A stretch of DNA of 64,000 nt from Zipacnadum sp036504235. Lineage in GTDB: Bacteria > Armatimonadota > Zipacnadia > Zipacnadales > Zipacnadaceae. Position 1 is the first letter of the stretch. Each line of letters begins with the position of its first letter. The stretch is taken from positions 1 through 64,000 of the forward strand of contig DASXVN010000019.1 in the NCBI GenBank assembly GCA_036504235.1, written 5' to 3'. Under the pieces are notes generated by a model. It made no database searches, had not been told where the DNA came from, and saw nothing but the letters and a program-made list of their open reading frames with translations. The position numbers and the translations under genes were made by a program. This document shows positions 8,205 to 17,991 of the stretch, one piece after another.

Positions 8205-9878
8205 CTACTTCAGCATCCCCACTAGCGCGGCTTCGCACAGGGGTGCCAGGACGTGGCAGGCGTACCAGGAGGACTTCCACATGCCTTCCGTGTCCCGGGC
8301 CGTGCGGTACATTGTCTCGATGAAGCGCGCGGTCTTGCTGGCCGGCTCCCCGTAGCGGGTGAGGCCCGCCCCCGCGTACATCCGCTGCATGATCTCCAGC
8401 GCCATGCCCGCTTTGCCCAGCGCCAGGGACGACTCGAACTTGCCCGAGTAGAAGGGCTGCCAGGAGAGCATGTCCCCCACCGGGGCCGCGTACATGGCCA
8501 GGCTGAAGTCCACCGACCGACGCATGATCTCGGCGAAGTCCTCGTCTTGCGCCCAGCGGGGGTACTCCATCCACAGGGAGGCGTCGGACTTCATCACCAG
8601 ATCGTAGTGCTGGGTCACCACCTGCGCGTCCTCGGTGTAGAACCAGTAGCCCGGCTCGCGGAAGCCCGGCGCCATGTACTTGTACCACATCGTCTCGGCG
8701 GTGCCGGTGAGATTCCGGTCGCCGAACATATCCCCCAGCGCCCAGATGGCCGCCACGGAGGACATCACCTGGTTGTAGACAAAGGGCTGGCGCTGCTCGG
8801 TCTTGTCCGGGAAGACCACATTGATGAAGCGGTGCTCTTCGGTGTTCCGGTCCCGGGGCCAGGCGGCGAAAATCTCGTACAGGGGCCGGGCCAACTCCGG
8901 GTTCTGCAGCGCCCGCGCCAGCCGCAGCACCGCCCGGGCCAGAATCCCCTGGTGCAGCAGGTTATGCCCGGTGTCGGCTCCCGACTGGGACAGCGCCGGC
9001 CCGCCCCAGAAGGCCGGCACGATGTTGTTTAGAATGGTGTTGTACAGGTACTCGGCCATCTGGAAGTACAACGGCTTGCCGGTCAGCAGATAGGCTGGGA
9101 CAAAGGCGTTCAGGTAGAACCCGAGGTAGCGCTCGTTCCAGAGGTAGCCTTCCGCGGGGGTGCGTCGAAAGTACCAGTTCTCGGTGGTATTGGGGCAAAA
9201 ATGCCACTGCTGGATATGCTCGGCGGCCGCGTCCAGCTCCCGGAACATGGGCTCCATCCAGGCCGGGACGTTGCCCTGCGGCGCGGCCGGTGGCGCCGGG
9301 TGCGCCGCGTAGGTGTCCACCTCGGCCCAGCGCACCAGCAAATCGTTGGCTGCCCCGTAGCCGGTCCACAGGTACCCCGGCGGCACGGTCACGCCGCCGA
9401 CCGGGAGCACCTCCTCCGGGACCGCCTTCCCCCGGCAGAGGCCGCGCAGGCGGAGGCTCACCTCATACTCCCCCTCCCGCAGCGGGAAGCGCCGGCAGAG
9501 CATCCCCGGCGGAAAGCCCAGCCCCCAGTGCCGTCGCCAGGCGCCGAAACCGTGCAACTCACCGGGCAGCATCTCCACCTCCAGCTGCCCCCCCAGCGTC
9601 CCGGGGTCAAAGACCAGTTGCAGCGAGTTGAGCTGACACTCGCCCCCCGGCCAGGGCCCGTCCAGGGCCAGCACCTGGTACCAGACCAGCAGGTGGTCGC
9701 CCTCCGGCCTCAGCCCCACCTCCACGGTCGCCAACTCGCCGGTGACGATCTGGCGGAAGAAGGAGCGCTCCTTGACCTCCACAAAGCGGCGCTGGATCGC
9801 CCGCTCGTTCTCCGCCGCGCTGGTCGCGGTCCAGTGCAGGTCTCGCAAGTAGGAACCGGTGAGACCGGCGTCAATCAT
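8205..9878 (-). CDS. Predicted helical-toroid glycan enzyme, unknown family
   Basis: A 557-residue protein I cannot assign to a named family. The first ~190 residues look beta-rich. From ~200 on it is helical with many aromatic residues (NTTENWYFRRTPAEGYLW, AFWGGPALSQ, GYWFYTEDAQVV), the look of an (alpha/alpha)-barrel glycoside hydrolase or lyase. No signal peptide is seen. ATG at 9878 has AGGAG at suitable distance; a GTG at 9887 would overlap that site. It converges with the dehydrogenase at 8194 (10-base gap) and diverges from the secreted pectate-lyase-like gene at 10034. Enzyme activity on glycans is inference. Confidence 0.6.
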   Translation of the reverse strand: MIDAGLTGSYLRDLHWTATSAAENERAIQRRFVEVKERSFFRQIVTGELATVEVGLRPEGDHLLVWYQVLALDGPWPGGECQLNSLQLVFDPGTLGGQLEVEMLPGELHGFGAWRRHWGLGFPPGMLCRRFPLREGEYEVSLRLRGLCRGKAVPEEVLPVGGVTVPPGYLWTGYGAANDLLVRWAEVDTYAAHPAPPAAPQGNVPAWMEPMFRELDAAAEHIQQWHFCPNTTENWYFRRTPAEGYLWNERYLGFYLNAFVPAYLLTGKPLYFQMAEYLYNTILNNIVPAFWGGPALSQSGADTGHNLLHQGILARAVLRLARALQNPELARPLYEIFAAWPRDRNTEEHRFINVVFPDKTEQRQPFVYNQVMSSVAAIWALGDMFGDRNLTGTAETMWYKYMAPGFREPGYWFYTEDAQVVTQHYDLVMKSDASLWMEYPRWAQDEDFAEIMRRSVDFSLAMYAAPVGDMLSWQPFYSGKFESSLALGKAGMALEIMQRMYAGAGLTRYGEPASKTARFIETMYRTARDTEGMWKSSWYACHVLAPLCEAALVGMLK

Positions 9879-10033
9879 GGCAGGCACGCTCCTAGTGTTG
9901 AGGTGTTCCCGGGTGCGAACGATAGCGGGTTTGTTGAATATTTCGCCGCCCCGGGGGGCTCTCCTGCCGAAGGCGGCGCAGGAAAGCCCGGCCGGCGCAG
10001 GGAAAGCACCCTCACTAACGGAGGTTTTTGCGG

Positions 10034-12235
10034 ATGACCAAACGACGTTGTGGCGCGGGCCGCCGCTGGCTGCTGCCCGTCCTGGCTCTGGCTCTACTCG
10101 GCGGGGGCGGCGCGCTGGGCGCGGGCCCGGCGCTGTTCTGGGCCGCCGACCCGGTGCGGCCCGGCGAGACCCTGCTGCTCACCGGCGCGCGCCTCACCCC
10201 CGAGACCGTGGTGCAACTCGCGCCCCTCCCCGGGGGCGACGCGGGCCAACCGGCGGAGTTCAAGCCGCCCCTGGCCGACGCCTGGCAAGACCTCAAGCCC
10301 CTGGCCGTCGGCGAGCAGGCGGTCCACGTGGTGCTCCCCGCGACCGGGCCCCTGGCGATGTACCTGTGCCGGGTCAAGGGCGGCGATACCGTAGTCAAGG
10401 TCAACGCGCCGCAGGTCTTCTGGATGCAGAGCGAATACGGCTCCAGCGTCGCCCCCGGCGACCTGGTGCGCGTGTTCGGGGCCTGTCTGGATTTCGGCGG
10501 CCAGGCGAAGATGGCGCTGCGCGGCCCGGCGGACGAGTTCCTCCCCCTGGCCCCGGCCCCCGGGCCGGACCTCGCGGCCCGCACGCCCTACGCGCTGGCC
10601 GGCGTGGCGCCCGCGGACCTCAAGCCGGGCGTCTACGGTGTCTGGGTGCACAATGGCCTGGGCGGACCGGCGGGCTGGGCCCCGGCGGGCGCGATCACCG
10701 TGGCCCCCCGGCAGCCGCCCTGGCCGGAGCGCGTCTTCAACGTCCTCGACTACGGCGCCAAACCCAACGACAAGGCGGACCAGACTGCCGCCTTCCAGAA
10801 GGCCCTGGACGCCGCCGCCGCGCAAGGGGGCACCGTCCGAGTCCCGCGCGGGCGCTTTGTCGTCAAGGAGACCCTGACCTTGGCCCCGCAGGTCCGCCTC
10901 CAGGGCGCGGGGCGCGAGCTGACCACGATCACCTGGCCGGACCGGCCCGACGCGCTCCCGGTGCTGGTCAAGGGCACCAACTCTTTCGCGCTGGAGGACC
11001 TGACCCTCTACGCCACCAACTTCCGGGACGGCGTGGTGGCCGACTATGGCGATAAGCCCGGCGCCGGGAACGTGCAACTCCTGCGCGTGCGCCTGCGCCT
11101 CAACCAGTACCGCAGCCACCTGGAACGCGCCGAGGTGGACAAGCGCTTCGGCTCCGGTCTGCCCGTGGGGATCAAGCTGGGCGGCGACAACGTCCGCGTG
11201 GTGGACTGCGATATCGTCTCCTCCGGCCAGGCGCTGTTCTTCAGCCGCATGCGCAACGGCTACGTGGCCGGCAACCGCTTCGGCAACGGGCGCTGGGGCT
11301 GGTACTGCATCTCCGGCTCCAACGGGTTGATCTTCGAGCGCAACGAGGTGGTCGGCTCCGACCTGATGGCCACCGGCGGCGGGCTCAACTGCCTGGACGG
11401 CTCGCGCTTCTCCGGCAACGTCTACTTCGCCCACAACCGCCTGCACGACATGTACGGCTGGGATCGCGAGGCCATGACCTCCGACGCCGGGGGCGGCTGC
11501 TACCTGGGGCTGCTGGCGGGGGTGCGGGACAACGTGATCCAGCTCGCCGCGGACCCCGAGACGGGGGGCCAGGACTGGCGCGGGGCGGGCGTGTTCCTGA
11601 TTGACGGCATGGGCGCGGGCCAGTACCGGCGGGTCAAGACCATTACCGGGCGCACCGTCACCCTGGACCGGCCCTTCCTGGTGGACCCCGACCCCGCCAC
11701 CCTGGTCAGCATCACCATGCTCCAGCAGCACTACCTGCTGATCGGCAATGATTTCGCCGACGCCACCATCGCGGTGCAGTACTACGGCATTTCGATAGAG
11801 CACATCACCGCCGAGAACACCTGCGCCCGGGCCGGCGGCTACCACGCGATGGGGATGAACTATTACGGCTGGCAACCCTCCTGGTTCCAGCGCTTCCTGG
11901 GCAACCGCATCACCGAGGGCAACGGCTGGCTGGGCCCCATGAACAACGACCCGGCCACCGACTCGCATATCGCCCTCCTAGGCAGCACCCCCCCCAACGC
12001 CGGCCCCATGAACCGCGGCGCAGTAATCCGGGACAACGTCCTGGAGAACAACGCGAATATCAACGTAAACCCCTCCTGGCGCGGCATCCTGGTAGAGAAC
12101 AACACGATCCGCCAGTCCGACCAGGGGATAGTAGTAGACCAAGGGGTACCGGAGCTAGTCCTAAGAGGCAACAAGTTCGAGCAAGTGACCACGCCGCTAA
12201 CCGGCGCGGGCGCGCCGGCGGGGCAGGCGCCGTGA
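10034..12235 (+). CDS. Secreted pectate-lyase-superfamily right-handed beta-helix protein
   Basis: A 733-residue exported protein with a signal peptide (RRWLLPVLALALLGGGGALGA). A ~200-residue beta-rich N-terminal region precedes a right-handed parallel beta-helix. The start of the helix, FNVLDYGAKPNDKADQTAA near residue 235, is the signature of the pectate_lyase_3 / tailspike-like superfamily. It is followed by repeated strand-turn units with NRF, NN and GNxF asparagine ladders. It probably cleaves or binds acidic polysaccharides outside the cell. The specific activity (polygalacturonase, pectate lyase, alginate epimerase) is not readable from the sequence. GGAGG lies nine bases before ATG 10034. 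A DNA-modification gene follows 48 bases later and is likely unrelated. Confidence 0.8.
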   Translation: MTKRRCGAGRRWLLPVLALALLGGGGALGAGPALFWAADPVRPGETLLLTGARLTPETVVQLAPLPGGDAGQPAEFKPPLADAWQDLKPLAVGEQAVHVVLPATGPLAMYLCRVKGGDTVVKVNAPQVFWMQSEYGSSVAPGDLVRVFGACLDFGGQAKMALRGPADEFLPLAPAPGPDLAARTPYALAGVAPADLKPGVYGVWVHNGLGGPAGWAPAGAITVAPRQPPWPERVFNVLDYGAKPNDKADQTAAFQKALDAAAAQGGTVRVPRGRFVVKETLTLAPQVRLQGAGRELTTITWPDRPDALPVLVKGTNSFALEDLTLYATNFRDGVVADYGDKPGAGNVQLLRVRLRLNQYRSHLERAEVDKRFGSGLPVGIKLGGDNVRVVDCDIVSSGQALFFSRMRNGYVAGNRFGNGRWGWYCISGSNGLIFERNEVVGSDLMATGGGLNCLDGSRFSGNVYFAHNRLHDMYGWDREAMTSDAGGGCYLGLLAGVRDNVIQLAADPETGGQDWRGAGVFLIDGMGAGQYRRVKTITGRTVTLDRPFLVDPDPATLVSITMLQQHYLLIGNDFADATIAVQYYGISIEHITAENTCARAGGYHAMGMNYYGWQPSWFQRFLGNRITEGNGWLGPMNNDPATDSHIALLGSTPPNAGPMNRGAVIRDNVLENNANINVNPSWRGILVENNTIRQSDQGIVVDQGVPELVLRGNKFEQVTTPLTGAGAPAGQAP

Positions 12236-12283
12236 TTCTGACCCTCGGAAGGATTACCCGCCCCGCAAGGCGCATAATCGCGT

Positions 12284-15172
12284 ATGAGCAAGTCCTCTCC
12301 GGTTTCTGAACCGCCCCAGTTGACCGCCCCGCCTGAGGCGCGCGCGGCGGTAGCGCGGCTGGTGGCGAGATTCCACGACCACGCCGACCACTACCGCAGC
12401 GCCTCCTATAACGAGGCCGACACGCGGACTGAGTTCATTGACCAGTTCTTCGCCGCTCTCGGCTGGGATATCGCTAACAAGCAGGGCTTCGCCGAGAACT
12501 ACAAGGAAGTGGAGCGCGAAAGCTCCCTCAAGGTCGGCCACGCCATGCAGGCGCCCGACTACTCCTTCCGCATCGGTGACCACCGGAAGTTCTTCGTCGA
12601 GGCCAAAAAACCGTCCCTATCCATAAAGGACGACCAGGGCGCCGCGCTGCAACTGCGCCGCTATGGGTGGAGCGCCAAACTGCCCCTGTCCATCCTCACC
12701 GACTTCGAGGAGTTCGCTGTCTACGACTGCCGGCCCCGCCCCAAGGCCACCGATGCGGCTGCGGTCGCCCGCGTGCTCTTCTTCAAGTACGACCAGTACC
12801 TCGACAATCTGGACCTGCTCTGGTCTCTGTTCTCCAAGGAGGGCATCCTCAAGGGCGGGTTCGACCGCTGGGCGCACGACGCCCGCAAGCATCGGGGCAC
12901 CGCCGAGGTGGACGACGCCTTCCTGGCCGAGATCGAGGAATGGCGGCGCTTGCTGGCGGTAGACATGGCGAAGCGTAACCCCAGCTTGACGGTCGCCGAA
13001 CTCAACTTTGCCGTGCAGGCCACCATTGATCGCATACTCTTCCTGCGCATCGCGGAGGACCGGGGCGTCGAGAACTACGGTCGCCTCCAGACCATCGCCA
13101 AGGCCAAGGCGGAGGTCTACCCGGCGCTGATTGACCTCTTCGCGGAGTCCGACGCCAAGTACAATGCCGGGCTCTTCGACTTCCGCAAGGACGCTCTCTC
13201 GCTGCGCCTGGTGGTCTCCGACGGCGTTCTCCGGCCCATCCTCACCGGGCTGTATCCCCCTGCGTGTCCCTACGAGTTCTCGGTCCTCGACGCCCACATC
13301 CTCGGGGCGGTTTATGAGCAGTTCCTCGGCAAGGTCATCCGGCTCACCGCCGGCCATCAGGCCAAGGTGGACGAGAAGCCCGAGGTCAAGAAGGCGGGCG
13401 GCGTCTACTACACCCCCGCCTATATCGTGGACTACATCGTAGAGCACACGGTGGGCGAGGCGCTGGCTGCGGCGGGCACTCCCGAAGCGGCAGCCCAGTT
13501 GCGGATTCTGGACCCGGCCTGCGGCTCGGGGTCCTTCCTGCTGGGGGCCTACGAGCGCCTGCTGGGCTGGCACCTGGACTACTACCTCCATCACGACCCC
13601 GCCGCTCATGCCCGCGGGAAGCACGCGGTGCTGGTTCACGCCGGAGATGACGACTGGCGGCTAACCATCGCCGAGCGCAAGCGGATTCTGCTCAATGGCC
13701 TCTACGGCGTGGATATTGACCGCCAGGCGGTGGAGGTCACCAAGCTCAACCTGCTGCTCAAATGCCTGGAGGGCGTAGCGGGCCAGACCGAGCAGGCCCG
13801 GCTCCTCAGCCACGACCGCCTCCTGCCCAACATAGACGCGAACATCAAGTGCGGCAACAGCCTGATCGGCAGCGACTACTTCGCGGGACGGATAGCGATT
13901 GACGACGAGGAGCACCAGCGGGTCAACCCCTTCGACTGGGAGGCGGGCTTCCCCTCGATCATGAAGGCCGGCGGGTTTGACTGCGTGATCGGGAACCCGC
14001 CGTATGGGGCGGACTTGACCCAGGACGAGAGCCAAGCACTTCGCTTGAGATTCAGTGCCGCGAGCCAAGCACTCGACACCTACGCCCTATTCATGGAGCA
14101 AGCGGTGCGGCTTTGTCGAGTTGGGGGCTTTATCTCGATGATCGTCTCCACAGGATGGTATAGTGGGGCGGCATTCTCAGCCCTACGTCGGTTCATTGCC
14201 TCGGCGACGGATCCTGTCCTGTTCGTGAACCTTCCCTATGACGTCTTCAACGCCTGGATAGATACGACGGTTTTCGCGCTCCGGAAGCGCGACGAGGTCC
14301 TGACTTGGCCAAGGACGAGTCCGTGCGCTGCGCGGCTGGTAACCTTCCCAAAGAAGCACACTATCACCTCGACAGCAGACTTCGGTGAGGGGGGAGAGGC
14401 CGAGATCACCCAATGGTTCGAAGACGACGCGGACTTATTCCTGACTTACGCTGACTCTGACACAACGGCGCTAATGCGGAGGGTCGAAAGGGCCGGGGCA
14501 CCATTTTCGTCAGTGGCTGACATCCAACGAGGCGTGACGCCATTCCACCTCACGCCAACCCCTACCTGCGACGCTTCTCGCCCTGCGTTCAACGGAACTG
14601 TCCGGCGCTACACGCTGAGCAGAGATGAGGACAGGTACATTCGATTCGACGATACGCTTGCTGAGCCAAAACCCGCCCGGTACTTCGAGGGGCCCCGCAT
14701 ACTCATGCGAGAGATGATAAGCCGGCAGTTCCGACTTCAGGCCGTCAAGGTAGGCGACGGCTTCGTCACCAACAAATCCATGCAGAGCATTCTGCCGGCA
14801 CCCGGCGGGCCCGACTTGGGCTATCTCCTCGGCGTGCTGAATAGCCGATTGTTGTCCTGGCACTTCGTTCATTGCTCGAACATTGCTCAGCGCGACGACT
14901 TCCCCAAGATCGTGCTGAAAGAGACTCGCCGTCTCCCCATCCGCACCATTGACTTCTCGGACCCCGCCGATGTGGCGCGGCATGACCGGATGGTGACGTT
15001 GGTCGAGCAGATGCTGGACCTGCATAAGCGGCTCCCGGGGGCGCGGACCCCGGCGGACAAAGACCTGCTCCAGCGCCGGATAGATGCCACCGACCGCGAG
15101 ATTGACGCCCTGGTCTACGAACTCTACGGCCTCACGCCGGACGAGATAGCGACCGTGGAGGGCGCCGGCTAG
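12284..15172 (+). CDS. Type IIG (Eco57I-like) restriction-modification enzyme
   Basis: A 962-residue single-chain enzyme that both cuts and adenine-methylates DNA. The N-terminal nuclease region shows a PD-(D/E)xK site: PDYSF near residue 91, then VEAKK at ~105-109. A helical linker leads to an N6-adenine methyltransferase with motif I DPACGSGSFL near 408 and catalytic NPPY near 570. The last third is a target-recognition region (GVTPFHLTPTP, TNKSMQSILP) typical of type IIG enzymes. No separate specificity subunit or BREX genes are nearby, so it is probably self-contained. The target-recognition part (~14030-14900) is visibly lower in GC than the rest, suggesting recombination. Confidence 0.88.
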   Translation: MSKSSPVSEPPQLTAPPEARAAVARLVARFHDHADHYRSASYNEADTRTEFIDQFFAALGWDIANKQGFAENYKEVERESSLKVGHAMQAPDYSFRIGDHRKFFVEAKKPSLSIKDDQGAALQLRRYGWSAKLPLSILTDFEEFAVYDCRPRPKATDAAAVARVLFFKYDQYLDNLDLLWSLFSKEGILKGGFDRWAHDARKHRGTAEVDDAFLAEIEEWRRLLAVDMAKRNPSLTVAELNFAVQATIDRILFLRIAEDRGVENYGRLQTIAKAKAEVYPALIDLFAESDAKYNAGLFDFRKDALSLRLVVSDGVLRPILTGLYPPACPYEFSVLDAHILGAVYEQFLGKVIRLTAGHQAKVDEKPEVKKAGGVYYTPAYIVDYIVEHTVGEALAAAGTPEAAAQLRILDPACGSGSFLLGAYERLLGWHLDYYLHHDPAAHARGKHAVLVHAGDDDWRLTIAERKRILLNGLYGVDIDRQAVEVTKLNLLLKCLEGVAGQTEQARLLSHDRLLPNIDANIKCGNSLIGSDYFAGRIAIDDEEHQRVNPFDWEAGFPSIMKAGGFDCVIGNPPYGADLTQDESQALRLRFSAASQALDTYALFMEQAVRLCRVGGFISMIVSTGWYSGAAFSALRRFIASATDPVLFVNLPYDVFNAWIDTTVFALRKRDEVLTWPRTSPCAARLVTFPKKHTITSTADFGEGGEAEITQWFEDDADLFLTYADSDTTALMRRVERAGAPFSSVADIQRGVTPFHLTPTPTCDASRPAFNGTVRRYTLSRDEDRYIRFDDTLAEPKPARYFEGPRILMREMISRQFRLQAVKVGDGFVTNKSMQSILPAPGGPDLGYLLGVLNSRLLSWHFVHCSNIAQRDDFPKIVLKETRRLPIRTIDFSDPADVARHDRMVTLVEQMLDLHKRLPGARTPADKDLLQRRIDATDREIDALVYELYGLTPDEIATVEGAG

Positions 15173-15231
15173 TCCCCGACGAACCCCCTCCCCGGAGCAC
15201 GAGCAACGCAATCCAGAATCAGAGGCAACCC

Positions 15232-17139
15232 ATGAAAGACTACGTGGCCCTTCAGCAGCAGCGGCGGGCGGAGCTATTCGCGGCGCATCAGCGGACTATT
15301 GACGAGTACTGGGACGACCACGGGATCTTCTGCTGGCCTCCCAACCCCGACGCGCACGGCGGCTACCGCGCTATCCTCTGGCACTGCCTGTCCTATCTGG
15401 CCGGGGAGGAGCACTGCGTGGCGAAGGCCAACCGGATTGTCGCCGCCAACTTCAACCCGGCCGTCTGCCACTTCACCCCCGGCGCGGCGCTGGACGTGCT
15501 CTTCCACCATGAGCCGCGGCTGACCCCCGAGGCGCGCGGCGCCCTGGAGCGGTATATCACGCTCAACGTGCCCTATATGTGCACGGAGGACCTCAAGATC
15601 TACGGCTACAACGACAACCACCCCTACAAGGCGATGCACGCGCTGATCGTCGGCGGGGAGCGGCTGGACCTGCCCCAGTACGTGGAGCGCGGCCTGTTCA
15701 AGCTCCGCCAGGCGGTGGAGCTGTTCGAGCGCACCGGCTTCCCCTGCGAGTACAACTCCCCCAACTACACCCCGGTGTCGCTCAACCCGCTGTCCTGTAT
15801 CGTCGAGCAGGCCCAAAGCGAGGAAGCGCGCGACCTGGCCCTGCGCCTGGAGCATTTCTACTGGCAGGACCTGGCGGTGCACTTCGACAGCCGCTGCGGC
15901 CTACCCGCCGGCCCCTACAGCCGCGGGTATGTCAACGACTACTCCGGCCTGCTCAGCGGCACCCTGAGCCTGCTGTCCTACCTCTTCCCGGAGCGCTTCG
16001 ACTTCAACCTGATCGAGGAGGTCTACACGAAGGGCCGCGACAGCGCGCTGATCGACCGCTCGCTGAGCCTGAGCATGCCCTTCTATCAGGTGCATCCGGT
16101 CTGGTTCGCCAGCGCCACCTACCACCTGACCGAGGAGATCGAGGCGGCCATCTTCGCCCAGCCCGCCGGGGCCTATGTGCGGGGGACGACCGAGTCCGGG
16201 GCCTGGCCGCTGAACTGGAAGGACGAGGCCGACCGGCCGGAGGGCGCGCCCGCGGTGCATCACGCCGGACCCCGGCGCAGCCTGATCACCACCTACTTCG
16301 GCGAGGACTACACCCTGGGCACCTCCCAGTACGCCTGGCTGGACAACACCCAGTCGCACGGTTTTGTCGCCACCCTGAACAAAGGCGAGCAGGTCCGGCC
16401 GGAGCAGGCGGCGATCTACTATGCCCGGATGTTCTACGACGAGCACTCGCCGTACCGAGAGTGCCCCGAGGAGAGTTCCTGCTTCCGCGACGAGGGCGAG
16501 ATTCGCACCGTCCAGCATGAGGGCACGGCGCTGGTCTTCTACAACCCGCAGCCGTACTCCGGGCGCTTCCAGCGCCTGCGCACCGGCCTGTTCCGCCCGC
16601 TGTGGTTCAACCGGCCCGAGGAGATCTGGCTCGGCGAACAGCGCGCCACCACCCTGAACGTCATCTCCGACGAACTCCCCCCGATTGCGATCAACGAGGG
16701 CAGCGTGTACCTGGGGATCATCCCCCTGCGGCTCACCGACCGGGGCCAGTCGCGCCGGGCGCACCTGCAGGTCCACACCTACAGCGACCACCTGGCGATC
16801 CTGATGTCGTCCTTCGAGGGCTGGGGGCCGCAGGCCTTCAGCTATCAGGAGATCATGGAGACCTGCGCGGGGTTCGTCTTCGAGGTGCAGCCGGCCAGCC
16901 AGTTCGCGAGCTTCGCGGCCTTCCGCCAGTGGCTGGCGGCCGGGCGCGTGGAGGACTACTACTACTCGGACGTCCGCACCACCACCTACCAGCGCGAGGG
17001 CCTCACGCTCTCGGCGTGTTACTCGCCATACCAGTCGGCCTACCGCTACGCCTCCGTAAACGGCGCCCCGCTGCCCGTGCCGAACCTGAGCATCGAGGGC
17101 ACGCTCAATCCGGGGTACGGTCTAGTGAAGGGGGAGTAA
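15232..17139 (+). CDS. Predicted large glycan-active or toroid-fold protein, unknown family
   Basis: A 635-residue cytoplasmic-looking protein without a recognised domain. Residues ~1-330 are helical with aromatic/His-rich loops (IFCWPPNPDAHGGYRA, IYGYNDNHPYKAMHA, CEYNSPNYTPVSL, AGPYSRGYVNDYSGL). That pattern matches (alpha/alpha)6 toroid polysaccharide lyases and hydrolases. The second half is beta-rich with repeated Tyr/Trp strands, like the beta-sandwich of the same enzymes. It has no signal peptide. It follows the restriction-modification gene by 59 bases with its own start region (GAGGCAACCC before ATG). Polysaccharide lyase or glucuronyl-type hydrolase activity is a guess from fold appearance. 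Confidence 0.6.
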   Translation: MKDYVALQQQRRAELFAAHQRTIDEYWDDHGIFCWPPNPDAHGGYRAILWHCLSYLAGEEHCVAKANRIVAANFNPAVCHFTPGAALDVLFHHEPRLTPEARGALERYITLNVPYMCTEDLKIYGYNDNHPYKAMHALIVGGERLDLPQYVERGLFKLRQAVELFERTGFPCEYNSPNYTPVSLNPLSCIVEQAQSEEARDLALRLEHFYWQDLAVHFDSRCGLPAGPYSRGYVNDYSGLLSGTLSLLSYLFPERFDFNLIEEVYTKGRDSALIDRSLSLSMPFYQVHPVWFASATYHLTEEIEAAIFAQPAGAYVRGTTESGAWPLNWKDEADRPEGAPAVHHAGPRRSLITTYFGEDYTLGTSQYAWLDNTQSHGFVATLNKGEQVRPEQAAIYYARMFYDEHSPYRECPEESSCFRDEGEIRTVQHEGTALVFYNPQPYSGRFQRLRTGLFRPLWFNRPEEIWLGEQRATTLNVISDELPPIAINEGSVYLGIIPLRLTDRGQSRRAHLQVHTYSDHLAILMSSFEGWGPQAFSYQEIMETCAGFVFEVQPASQFASFAAFRQWLAAGRVEDYYYSDVRTTTYQREGLTLSACYSPYQSAYRYASVNGAPLPVPNLSIEGTLNPGYGLVKGE

Positions 17140-17149
17140 GGAAAACCCC

Positions 17150-17947
17150 TCAGCCCCACTGCACCGCGCGCATGGACAGGGAGTTCAGGTCGAAACCCAC
17201 CAGCGGGAAGCGCACTTCGGCGGTCTCGTCCGCGGCGCCGAGGGGGTAGAGCAGCGGCAGGTAGTGGTCGAGCGTGGGGTGCGCCTGGCGGCCGGTGGCG
17301 GTCTCCACCGCGCGGATCAGGTAGGCGCTGTCGTGCTGCTCCAGGGCGCGCGCGGCCTCGGCGTCGAACTGCGTGGCCCAGGCCGGGGTCTCGGGGTCGT
17401 CGTAGTGCGTCAGGGCGTGGCGCAGGTTGTGGACGAGGTTGCCGCTGCCCAGCACCAGGACGCCCTCCGCCCGCAGCGGAGCCAGCGCCCGCCCGAGGGC
17501 CAGGTGCTCGGCGGGCGGCAGGCGGTAGTCAACGCTAAGCTGGACCACCGGCAGGTCCGCCGCGGGCCGCAGGTGCCGCAGCACCGACCACGCCCCGTGA
17601 TCCAGCCCCCACTCCTCGCTAGCCGCCACCCGCTCCGCCCCCAACAACTCCCGCACGCGCCCCGCCAATTCGGGACTCCCCGGCGCCGGATACCGCACGC
17701 GATACAGCTCCTCGGGAAACCCCGAGAAGTCATGAATAGTCTCGGGCCAAGCGTTGCCGGTAACGAAGCTCCCCTCAGCAAACCAATGCGCCGAAACGCA
17801 CAAAACGCTCCGCACCCCCGCCAGCGCCTCCCCCACCCCCCGCCACCCGCGACTCCAAACATTGTCCTCCACAGCATTCAGAGGCGTCCCGTGGCCGAGG
17901 AAGAGGGTGGGCAAAGGCGATAGCGGCGAGGCGGGTGAGTTGGTCAT
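17150..17947 (-). CDS. ygiD: 4,5-DOPA-extradiol-dioxygenase-family protein (YgiD-like)
   Basis: A 265-residue member of the class III extradiol ring-cleavage dioxygenases, which open catechol-type rings (DOPA in YgiD/plant DODA) using a non-haem metal. The metal and catalytic histidines are all present: H19 in LGHGTPL, H54 in VSAHW, H173 in GSGNLVHN and H228 in PTLDHYLP. Length and motif order match E. coli YgiD. A GGAGGA site precedes the ATG. It converges with the gene ending at 17139. Its natural substrate in this organism is unknown. Confidence 0.9.
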   Translation of the reverse strand: MTNSPASPLSPLPTLFLGHGTPLNAVEDNVWSRGWRGVGEALAGVRSVLCVSAHWFAEGSFVTGNAWPETIHDFSGFPEELYRVRYPAPGSPELAGRVRELLGAERVAASEEWGLDHGAWSVLRHLRPAADLPVVQLSVDYRLPPAEHLALGRALAPLRAEGVLVLGSGNLVHNLRHALTHYDDPETPAWATQFDAEAARALEQHDSAYLIRAVETATGRQAHPTLDHYLPLLYPLGAADETAEVRFPLVGFDLNSLSMRAVQWG

Positions 17948-17991
17948 GGTTCCTCCGAGGGGGGGCGCACGCTACTGCCCACCGTAAAGAC

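Noticed and set aside
10094..11968. 624-codon minus-strand frame opposite the beta-helix protein
   Set aside because: Repetitive Val/Gly/His composition and no start signal; the plus strand has a signal peptide and fold signature.
12284..15172. PglX/BREX or DISARM methyltransferase
   Set aside because: No other BREX or DISARM gene is nearby, and the protein has its own N-terminal nuclease site, fitting a solitary type IIG enzyme.
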